Shown in pieces: positions 58,901 to 61,719 of a DNA stretch of 61,719 nt (the first letter of the stretch is position 1; every line of letters starts with the position of its first letter). The stretch is taken from positions 1 through 61,719 of the forward strand of contig WPIO01000387.1 in NCBI GenBank assembly GCA_009760855.2, given 5' to 3'. The notes under the pieces were generated by a model that was given only the letters and a program-made list of their open reading frames with translations, was not told the origin of the DNA and made no database searches. The stretch is from Cristatella mucedo (Eukaryota > Bryozoa > Phylactolaemata > Cristatellidae). A program made the position numbers and the translations under genes.

Positions 58901-59519
58901 GCACCTCCGAAGACTTGAACACCGTCGTTCATTCGCTTCCTCGTAGCTGGTAAGCGAGGAGTTTTATTGTCGTCATACCTTGCATGACATGCTGAAAATG
59001 TACCCGAATGTCTAACTCGATACCCAGTGGTGTATCTACAGGACGTGAATCTAGTCGGTGTCGAAATTAATCCCTTGGTCGTGGCCCCTGTTTTTTGTGT
59101 GCCTTACTTCAAAGGTTGCATATCTTGCAGGTCAGCTCTATGTGGCTTGAGAAGTTTTTGGGCATATTTGAAAGTACTCCAAACGTGTGCATGATGATAT
59201 CAATCCACAGCTCAAGGATGGTCTTTCGAAATACAAATCATTGGAGGACTTTCGTGTCGTTAAGGTACTTAACCTAGCCTCTTTCTCTGCTTTTTATTTT
59301 TATGCCATAGATTGTCATAATGCTGTGCCCCTAGTTGCTGGCAGAGATTGTACTAGAATTTGTATTAGAGCGTTTCATAGCCAAACGCATATTTGTACTG
59401 TTGTAAACCCGTACCCGCTGCAGCCGGAAAGCCAAACCACAGAAGAGTGTGACCTGTATGCGTGCCGTATGTCGCCAGTGCTCGGACTCAGGAGCAGAGG
59501 CAGCCCACTAAAGGGCTGA
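26792..59519 (+). CDS. LARP1: La-related protein 1 (LARP1), 19 coding exons
   Basis: LARP1 binds the m7G cap and 5'TOP motif of ribosomal-protein mRNAs and stabilises or represses them downstream of mTORC1 in the cytoplasm. The model joins nineteen coding segments and keeps phase at every junction, giving 899 residues plus a stop (human LARP1 is about 1,000-1,100). Domains in order: an N-terminal [13 protein letters not shown] block (about 70-85), a KKKGPKQIW block (about 160), an RGG box (about 225-250), the La motif (about 290-385) with its RRM-like end, a PAM2-type motif (about 397-406), an EWQEVKRK block, an RAKMSAE...GLYYYEEDL block, KTRH...ESHVGW (about 660), and three DM15 repeats (about 715-860). 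The ATG at 26792 has A at -3 and is the first methionine in exon 2, though the frame is open upstream to the acceptor. Exon 19 carries three one-base insertions that create stops inside the third DM15 repeat. This could be assembly error or a real lesion. Family identity is certain; exon 1, exon 20 and the exact start are less so. Confidence 0.93.
27096..27317 (+). other. LARP1 intron 2, open and in frame
   Basis: The intron is 222 bases (74 codons), has no stop in the LARP1 frame, and joins two exons in the same frame. Retention would add 74 residues including a hydrophobic stretch (IIFLVSFV). Donor GTAAGC and acceptor TTTTACCAG are both good, so normal splicing is expected. Confidence 0.6.
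27318..27385 (+). CDS. LARP1: LARP1 exon 3
   Basis: A 68-base exon with acceptor ATTTTACCAG, donor GTATGC, phase 1 in and phase 0 out. It encodes [18 protein letters not shown] and a short Ser/Val/Lys end, a low-complexity linker. It has no direct homology support. It is placed because its phases are exactly what is needed to join exon 2 (phase 1) to exon 4 (phase 0). Confidence 0.55.
29217..29231. repeat. Poly-G run
   Basis: About 14 consecutive G residues followed by a purine-rich AAAGAAAG stretch. A likely site of length error. Confidence 0.9.
29790..29832. repeat. (AC)n microsatellite
   Basis: About 40 bases of pure AC dinucleotide in intron 3. Confidence 0.95.
30377..30480 (-). mobile_element. 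L2-A 3' end, antisense
   Basis: About 100 bases: inverted tail (TAATAATAA), GCACTTGATAAAGCGCCCTC, then CTCTCTAGGCGCTTTACATTT and GCTGCAAAGGGAAATG. Both hairpin arms are intact. An extreme 5' truncation that is young by sequence. Confidence 0.9.
31094..31107. repeat. Poly-C run
   Basis: Twelve or more C residues in intron 3, followed by AGGTGGGCC. A simple homopolymer. Confidence 0.9.
31335..31350. repeat. (AG)n run
   Basis: Short AG dinucleotide repeat within intron 3. Confidence 0.85.
31676..31770 (-). mobile_element. L2-A 3' end, antisense, diverged
   Basis: TAATAATAATAACGATGCATT is followed by GTACCCTCAGAGAACTCGAT and TTTTTCTAGGCACTTTACAT. This is the same hairpin region as other L2-A copies, with substitutions in both arms. 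Confidence 0.75.
33741..33849 (+). CDS. LARP1: LARP1 exon 4
   Basis: Acceptor CTCCCAACAG, donor GTATCG, phase 0 in and phase 1 out. It encodes an acidic, Gly/Ser-rich segment starting [15 protein letters not shown] and ending in KKKG across the junction. This corresponds to the vertebrate KSDESGEE...KKKGNK region. Confidence 0.75.
33936..34082 (+). CDS. LARP1: LARP1 exon 5
   Basis: Acceptor TTATTTCCAG, donor GTAGGC, phase 1 at both ends. It begins [15 protein letters not shown], which aligns with the NKHKWVPLQID block after KKKG in vertebrate LARP1. It continues with Gly/Arg/His residues leading into the RGG region. Confidence 0.8.
38169..38330 (+). CDS. LARP1: LARP1 exon 6, RGG box
   Basis: Acceptor TCTTACCCTTAG, donor GTAACT, phase 1 at both ends. 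The joined Asp codon gives DGAGDG, as in the vertebrate KSDGAGG. The exon then encodes [14 protein letters not shown], the arginine/glycine RNA-binding box just N-terminal to the La motif. Other frames of this exon are open but Ala/Val-rich and are shadows. Confidence 0.88.
38719..38863 (+). CDS. LARP1: LARP1 exon 7, start of La module
   Basis: Acceptor CATCGTCAG, donor GTAAGC, phase 1 in and phase 2 out. It encodes a segment with [20 protein letters not shown], equivalent to the Y-F...S-D-E-LK helix that starts the La motif in vertebrate LARP1. It ends in QI, joined to EYYCSQENL in exon 8. Confidence 0.85.
39180..39700 (-). mobile_element. Old L2-type fragment, antisense
   Basis: Diverged antisense copy in intron 7, with TCTGTTTCTAGGCTCTTTGCAC, GCATGCATAAGCAAAC, and AACGACAATTCAC blocks in L2-A order. 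Many substitutions. Confidence 0.5.
39845..40385 (-). mobile_element. L2-A-like fragment, antisense, diverged
   Basis: In intron 7. It follows the full L2-A antisense order: CACTTTACATTTGCTGTAAAG, GTCAGCACGCATAAACACG, TGTCTCCAAAGGATTTTAGGA, then GCAGGTCGGCGAGAAGTGG and CACGACAGGCAAGCCT. Coding frames are broken throughout. Confidence 0.75.
40917..41061 (+). CDS. LARP1: LARP1 exon 8, La motif core
   Basis: Acceptor TTGTCGTTTAG, donor GTAACA, phase 2 in and phase 0 out. It encodes [17 protein letters not shown], then [20 protein letters not shown], near-identical to the LARP1 La motif that forms the conserved RNA-binding pocket. This is the strongest single identification in the window. The Phe of the usual EYYFS is Cys here. 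Confidence 0.97.
41801..42026 (-). mobile_element. L2-A 3' UTR and tail, antisense
   Basis: About 225 bases in intron 8: a long inverted tail (TTAATAATAATAATAATAA on), an intact terminal hairpin and the UTR through AGTGTCAGCACG. The sequence is close to the other young copies. GGGTT occurs on both sides and may be a short target duplication. Confidence 0.92.
42940..43200 (-). mobile_element. L2-type ORF fragment, antisense, with internal duplication
   Basis: The minus frame 42935-43210 encodes [21 protein letters not shown], a version of LHWLPVxxRIDFKxLxLT. A 42-bp segment is present twice (42979-43020 and 43110-43151), 131 bases apart, so part of the element was duplicated. Confidence 0.65.
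44190..44615 (+). mobile_element. L2-A-like fragment, sense
   Basis: A sense copy in intron 8: CTCAAATCCTTTTGAAACCGTG (LKSF-DR block) then GCATGCTCCCAAAGCCCGGGA, GTGCTTATACATGCTGACACT and GTGCCTAGAAAGATAATTAG near the hairpin. It is diverged and the tail is largely lost. Confidence 0.65.
45017..45176 (+). CDS. LARP1: LARP1 exon 9, RRM-like end and PAM2 motif
   Basis: Acceptor TGTCATTTCAG, donor GTTGGT, phase 0 in and phase 1 out. It begins [19 protein letters not shown] and continues DPKQWPLPE, matching the VVEI...EEPEKWPLP stretch that ends the La module. [10 protein letters not shown] (45125-45154) fits the PAM2 consensus (hydrophobic-N-x-x-A/P-x-F-x-P) that binds the MLLE domain of poly(A)-binding protein. 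GTTGGT is a weak donor, but phase supports it. Confidence 0.92.
45384..45570 (+). mobile_element. SINE-B copy, sense
   Basis: Full-length copy in intron 9: GTGAGCCGTGGTGGCACACT (A-box region), GGGTTCGAATACTGC (B box), a central hairpin around CCACTGCAAGCGGTGG, then the end GGCTGTTTAATCAGCTAGGA and an ATTT-type tail. Confidence 0.88.
46110..46565 (-). mobile_element. L2-A LINE, C-terminus and 3' UTR, antisense
   Basis: A copy in intron 9 with an inverted ATT tail, hairpin, 3' UTR and the last ~75 codons of ORF2, breaking at TGGCCTGGCAGGGG. It is close to the copies at 14.3-14.9 and 48.6 kb. The 138-codon + frame at 46229-46645 is its shadow. Confidence 0.92.
47061..47209 (+). CDS. LARP1: LARP1 exon 10
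   Basis: Acceptor GGTGCCCGGCAG, donor GTGAGC, phase 1 in and phase 0 out. It encodes a Ser-rich segment then [12 protein letters not shown], aligning with the ENWIEVKKR block of LARP1, and ends RKDKLPQ. Confidence 0.88.
47295..47398 (+). CDS. LARP1: LARP1 exon 11
   Basis: Acceptor TGTTTTAAG, donor GTATGT, phase 0 in and phase 2 out. It encodes an acidic stretch (SHEDEDYLQ) then GRGNSFSHR, aligning with the QEELDFLF...GRKNTFTAW block of vertebrate LARP1. The preceding intron is only 85 bases. Confidence 0.82.
47560..47806 (+). CDS. LARP1: LARP1 exon 12
   Basis: Acceptor CATGCTGTAG, donor GTGAGT, phase 2 in and phase 0 out. It encodes [20 protein letters not shown], then [19 protein letters not shown] and [12 protein letters not shown], aligning with the YEIDD...KILIV, HPGGDRTG and VINDGL-YYEQDL blocks. 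A second acceptor (TTTGCAG, ending 47529) lies 30 bases upstream in the same frame. The downstream one gives the better match in length. Confidence 0.92.
48238..48395 (-). mobile_element. SINE-A copy, antisense
   Basis: In intron 12. On the minus strand it starts with AGCTAGTTTGGCTAAGTGG (A box) and has B-box-like GGGCTCGAGCCCC (48316-48328). Its tail, GAAGCGTCCTAATAGAGAT then TAAGTTCTCTTAGAGCGC, is nearly the L2-A hairpin. It is the copy with the clearest SINE-LINE similarity. Confidence 0.85.
48597..48867 (-). mobile_element. L2-A 3' UTR and tail, antisense
   Basis: In intron 12: inverted ATT tail, hairpin (one arm altered, GGCACTTTAC), then the 3' UTR through AATGCTGTCCTAAATAGG. GGGTTTA occurs at both edges (48595-48601 and 48864-48870), a candidate 7-bp target duplication, although the second partly overlaps the element end. 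Confidence 0.92.
49593..49746 (+). CDS. LARP1: LARP1 exon 13
   Basis: Acceptor CTGCTATAG, donor GTAAGT, phase 0 in and phase 1 out. It encodes [11 protein letters not shown] then a proline run (SPPPPPPVV), matching the NMISREQFDTL...P-P region of LARP1. The ~15 residues usually preceding it (the E-x-IKQEVENFKK helix) are missing or very diverged. Confidence 0.82.
50287..50360 (+). CDS. LARP1: LARP1 exon 14
   Basis: A 74-base exon with acceptor CTGTTTGCTAG, donor GTATGC, phase 1 in and phase 0 out. It encodes [16 protein letters not shown], matching SRFYPVVKE of vertebrate LARP1. The 171-codon + frame 49952-50467 is a shadow in another frame. Confidence 0.82.
51390..51451. repeat. 31-bp tandem duplication
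   Basis: Two adjacent 31-base units, TTGACCACTTACTTAGCTGA followed by GTAGTRCATAC, differ by one base. A recent local duplication in intron 14. Confidence 0.9.
52719..52890 (+). mobile_element. SINE-B copy, sense
   Basis: In intron 14: AAGCCGTGATGGCATACG, GGGTTCGAATCCTG (B box), a hairpin region with changes, and the end GGCTGTTAAATCAGCTAG. It is more diverged than the 55.6 kb copy. Confidence 0.85.
53440..53519 (+). CDS. LARP1: LARP1 exon 15, SHVGW block
   Basis: Acceptor CTTTTTGCAG, donor GTACAT, phase 0 in and phase 2 out. It encodes [18 protein letters not shown], matching KTRHSSNPPLESHVGW just N-terminal to the DM15 region. The donor is weak, but it is the only nearby GT giving the phase exon 16 needs. 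Confidence 0.88.
53633..53799 (+). CDS. LARP1: LARP1 exon 16, start of DM15 region
   Basis: Acceptor CGATTGCAG, donor GTAAAG, phase 2 in and phase 1 out. It encodes a Ser/Thr/Ala linker, then [20 protein letters not shown] and HAHCLQ, matching HPSHELLKENGF-QHVYHKYRRRCL, the first helices of DM15 repeat A. Confidence 0.9.
54255..54345 (-). mobile_element. SINE-A fragment, antisense
   Basis: In intron 16. On the minus strand it gives GGCTAGGGGGCAAGGTGCTC and a B-box-like GGGTTGGAGCCC. The L2-like tail is lost. A poly-C run follows at about 54339-54351. Confidence 0.55.
54910..55054 (+). CDS. LARP1: LARP1 exon 17, DM15 repeats A/B
   Basis: Acceptor CCTCCTTTGCAG, donor GTAGGT, phase 1 in and phase 2 out. 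It encodes [20 protein letters not shown] then FFLGPHFN and LAIEDAKAG. The equivalents of human Arg840 and Phe844 of the cap/TOP pocket are kept (LFRFWSF). The position of Arg847 is Gly (FFLG for FFLR). Confidence 0.96.
55318..55427 (+). CDS. LARP1: LARP1 exon 18, DM15 repeat B/C, cap-pocket residues
   Basis: Acceptor GGCTCTTTGTAG, donor GTATAT, phase 2 in and phase 1 out. It encodes [18 protein letters not shown], then [13 protein letters not shown]. The equivalents of human Arg879, Tyr883 and Glu886, which hold the m7G cap, are present (R, Y and E in FRLYSYGLE). Confidence 0.96.
55574..55770 (+). mobile_element. SINE-B copy, sense
   Basis: In intron 18, the best copy: GTGAGCCGTGATGGCACACT, GGGTTCGATTCCTGC (B box at 55641-55652), CCCACTGCAAGCAGTGGTG, then GGCTGTTTAATCAGCTAGGA and a TTTACTTACTTATTTA-type tail. 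Confidence 0.9.
55827..55907. repeat. (TA)n microsatellite between 10-bp direct repeats
   Basis: About 80 bases of TA repeat with one GTG interruption. AATTCCCTTT stands on both sides (55817-55826 and 55908-55917). Confidence 0.9.
55918..56500 (+). mobile_element. L2-B LINE fragment, sense
   Basis: In intron 18. It matches the L2-B copy at 12.3-13.9 kb: CACTGCAGCTGGCTATGAATA, CAGAGCAAAGTTCTTA, then [14 protein letters not shown] for [23 protein letters not shown], and the UTR end CCCACATAGTCTTTGTGGC near 56470. A (CA)-rich tract follows. Confidence 0.8.
56501..56550. repeat. (CA)n-rich tract
   Basis: CACA/CGCA repeat of about 50 bases directly after the L2-B end. It may be its tail or a microsatellite seeded by it. 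Confidence 0.8.
56655..58260 (-). mobile_element. Long L2-type LINE copy with RT remnants, antisense
   Basis: In intron 18. The 3' end (ATAATAATG...CACCCTAAGAGAACTAG) lies near 56655. Moving up, minus-strand frames give [14 protein letters not shown] (about 57140), a motif B remnant [16 protein letters not shown] (about 57720-57770), and a motif A region near 57900. Pre-RT sequence with [11 protein letters not shown] and [13 protein letters not shown] lies at 58090-58180. Stops and frameshifts occur throughout. Confidence 0.7.
59131..59264 (+). CDS. LARP1: LARP1 exon 19, DM15 repeat C, frame broken
   Basis: Acceptor ATATCTTGCAG, donor GTACTT, phase 1 in and phase 0 out. It starts QLY and from 59172 reads [15 protein letters not shown] and [10 protein letters not shown], matching QLYGLEKFWAFLKYSK...DIDPKLQEYL...LEDFRV. 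Between these, three extra single bases (near 59142-59143, in the T run 59155-59159, and in the A run 59171-59173) shift the frame and give TGA at 59148-59150 and 59169-59171. Together they add exactly three bases, so the frame recovers. The equivalents of human Tyr922 and Lys924 (KYSK) lie just after the lesion. Homopolymer-linked insertions suggest sequencing error, but a real inactivating change is not excluded. Confidence 0.85.
59424..59519 (+). CDS. LARP1: LARP1 exon 20, candidate terminal exon
   Basis: Acceptor CCCGCTGCAG, phase 0, and TGA at 59517-59519. It encodes a 31-residue tail starting [18 protein letters not shown] with no clear match to the vertebrate C-terminus. The upstream intron (159 bases) is also open in the same frame, so exon 19 could simply run on to the same stop. 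Confidence 0.4.
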   Translation, partial: PESQTTEECDLYACRMSPVLGLRSRGSPLKG

Positions 59520-61244
59520 CGACGAGCAAGCTCACCTTTGCGGTGCCGGAAAGCCTGGTGATTTCTGTCCGTGTCTGCAAGTGTACAGATTGTAGCTTGC
59601 TGGTGAATTCTTTGGCTGCTGCCATTTAACTTTGTTTGCTTAGCCTGCCCTGTCCTGTGTCCTGTCTAGGCAACCGACCGCTGATTTTCCTCTAAGCTCG
59701 TCTATGAGGCAAGGCTGCCTGGTTCATCCGTTATGCTATGACAGTATGCTCTGTTCAAGTATTTTATCATTGTTGGGTGATTTTTATCACAATGCAGGGT
59801 GTAGAGATGCATTATTTATGTTTTATCTTCTTGATCCTGGTTGTGACTCTGCTGCATTGTTTTGCCAGAGCATCTGTTGCAGCCCTAGAGTGCCTGGGTA
59901 ATAATGGTATGCACTAATGATGTAGCTAAGAGTGTAGGCCCAGCCCAGCTCCTGAGTACCGAGCTTTATCAGCATCAGCGTTTTAGGCTTTCAAGAAGGT
60001 ACCGACGGTAAGCCGATCGCTATATCCCACTCCATGATCAACTGTCGCCATTCTGTTCTCTCAGCTAGGTAAGCTCACCTACCACTGATCTTGGCTCCAG
60101 GTCATCACCGAGCATGATAAGTTTTTGTGGCATCATTGGTATAAAAGCTGTGTCATGGTCACCGAATGAGCTTTCGACTTGCATTTCCTAATCATATATT
60201 GCCACCCAAGTTGTCGGGTAAACCTTTTTCCTGCCCGAGACCTGCCAATAGTTGACTCATTTCTAACTCCCGTCATGGGGAATCAGGCAAGTGCCAATAC
60301 TAGCTTTTTACTTAGACCATGATACGTCAATATAAGTGAACTGGAAGGGCAATTTAACCTACTGCATTACGAGTATCGTCGCAGTATACTTGTATATCTT
60401 TATTATATACAAAGCCGTGAGCACCTGATAGATTGCCTGACGGAATCTTCTGCAAGGCACTCCCCAAGCCTAGTTGACACCTTCGTGAACATTCGCTAGC
60501 ACCAAGGAAACTACTATGTAGAAGCTGAGCTTGAAAACAGCCAAACATGCCGACAAAAGAAACAGTTTCAAGTTTGACACAGATGCATTAGTGAATGAGT
60601 TCCTCTAGAACCGTGCGGCAGAAGCATAAGGTGAGTAGTATAGTTTATAAGGTTTGTGTTGTAAGTTCTTGAGCATGATAGGTAAACAGATAAGCACTGG
60701 TATGTTATGGGTCGAAAATTTGAACTTGTATCCAACGATCTACCGTGGGGCTGGAAACAAGCGTGGCGTTTTCGCTAGGAGCAAAATGTGATCGCTAGCA
60801 GGTGAGATATACTGGTGATTTTCAGAATGTCAGCGAACGCTTACTGAAATACAGTAAACGAGCCAAGAGAAAACTACGAAATACTAGTCCATCATTTAAT
60901 TCTTTGTGTGCATTCAATGGCAATCTTTGTAATGGGCGATGTTTCTGAAAGTGGTTGCGTTCCAGCTTTATTTTCATGATTCCAGCCTGCTACGAGTTAA
61001 TCAAAAATCCAGAGCAATAAAGCAGCAGAAACACTGGATTAACAACTAAAACTAAACTCAGAATTTGTCGGTAATTTATGCTGACTCAAAAAGCACCAAA
61101 AGCACAAGAAATGCTAATGTAGCCGGAATAACTGTCTGACAGTTGATCCCTTGAAGTTAAAAACAGCTACGAGTCATTCCTACTCATCCACTTCAAACGC
61201 TAATTAAAAAGGCTGACACTTATCAAGCCGTACATGCACAGCAA
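59520..61244. other. 3' flank of LARP1
   Basis: Probable 3' UTR and downstream sequence. No further DM15-region exon or recognisable domain was found. AATAAA at 61016-61021 is the only canonical polyadenylation hexamer I noticed before the next LINE. Confidence 0.4.
61016..61021 (+). terminator. Candidate polyadenylation signal
   Basis: AATAAA about 1.5 kb past the predicted LARP1 stop. It is a motif match only, and a nearer variant signal could be used instead. Confidence 0.2.
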
Positions 61245-61719
61245 GAAATAATAACAATAATGTACCGATAAAGCCCCCTCCGAGAACTCAATCTTTCTAG
61301 GCACTTCTTTGCGCATTTGCTGTGCATAACGTACTGAATGGTGAGTAATATCTTTCTTATAAACAACATGGTTAGGGTGATACACATGGTCAGCAAGCAA
61401 ATTAGTGGCACAGTGTCAGCACGCATAAGCACCTAAAGGACGAACGATGAGACCCACTAAATGCTATATAGATGGGGAAGTGTTTTTGTTTCTTTTTAAA
61501 TGTAGTCAAGTAAGAAGATGTCTTTGAAGCAATTTTGGAGTGAGCTCCAGGCTTTGGAGTCAAGGAACTAAAGGCACCTCAGTATTCAAGATTTTGCAAG
61601 GCATATAAAACAAAGATTTAGTTTCCGAAAAGTTGGTGGTATAAGCGTTTCTCACCTGGCGGGCTGTTAAATTGATAGGCAGGTGGCTAGAGCCAAAGAA
61701 AGGAATTAAAAGTGAGTAA
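61245..61719 (-). mobile_element. L2-A LINE, antisense, runs off the window
   Basis: Inverted tail AATAATAACAATAATGTACC, hairpin region CCCCCTCCGAGAACTCAATC, UTR blocks (ATGGTTAGGGTGATACACAT, GTCAGCACGCATAAGCACC) and the start of the ORF2 C-terminus. It is diverged from the young copies and continues beyond 61719. Confidence 0.8.

Noticed and set aside
1-61719. CRISPR arrays, bacterial operons, rRNA genes, intact viral genes
   Set aside because: No regularly spaced direct repeats, Shine-Dalgarno-led gene runs, conserved rRNA blocks or intact viral genes were seen. The direct repeats present are microsatellites or two-unit duplications.

Overview
The window is eukaryotic and almost certainly from an animal, probably an invertebrate. 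It has long GT-AG introns, dense microsatellites, several families of non-LTR retrotransposon (LINE) fragments, two tRNA-derived SINE families, and one well conserved metazoan gene. The species cannot be fixed from the sequence. Two ambiguous bases (near 1995 and 8273) and a cluster of small frame-breaking insertions in one exon suggest some consensus error in the assembly.

The only protein-coding gene I can support is LARP1 (La-related protein 1), the cap- and TOP-mRNA-binding translation regulator, on the + strand. I recognised it from conserved blocks and then assembled it by hand from splice sites and codon phase. There is a probable 5' UTR exon near 26.35-26.48 kb and 19 coding exons from an ATG at 26792 to a stop at 59517-59519. 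Every junction keeps phase, and the model totals 900 codons including the stop. Exons 2-5 hold the N-terminal region and exon 6 an RGG box. Exons 7-9 hold the La motif, the RRM-like 5 segment and a PAM2-type motif. Exons 10-14 hold linker blocks and exons 15-19 the SHVGW block and three DM15 repeats. A perfect palindromic NRF-1-type site (26335-26346) and paired CCAAT boxes lie upstream. Exon 19, the third DM15 repeat, is broken by three one-base insertions that together restore frame.

The left 26 kb is gene-poor. It contains a (CA)n/(TA)n tract, a broken R2/NeSL-like element end (CCHC knuckle plus restriction-like endonuclease, 1.05-1.75 kb), SINE copies, and many L2/CR1-type LINE fragments. 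The LINE fragments fall into at least three sequence groups, called here L2-A, L2-B and L2-C. L2-A copies end in a conserved hairpin followed by (ATT)n. One SINE family (SINE-A) carries the same 3' hairpin, so it probably uses the L2-A reverse transcriptase.

The LARP1 introns hold the same repeats: most L2 copies lie antisense to the gene, and all three intronic SINE-B copies are sense. The right end (59.5-61.7 kb) is the 3' flank and another antisense L2-A copy that runs off the window. I found no bacterial-type operon, CRISPR array, rRNA gene or convincing functional tRNA gene.
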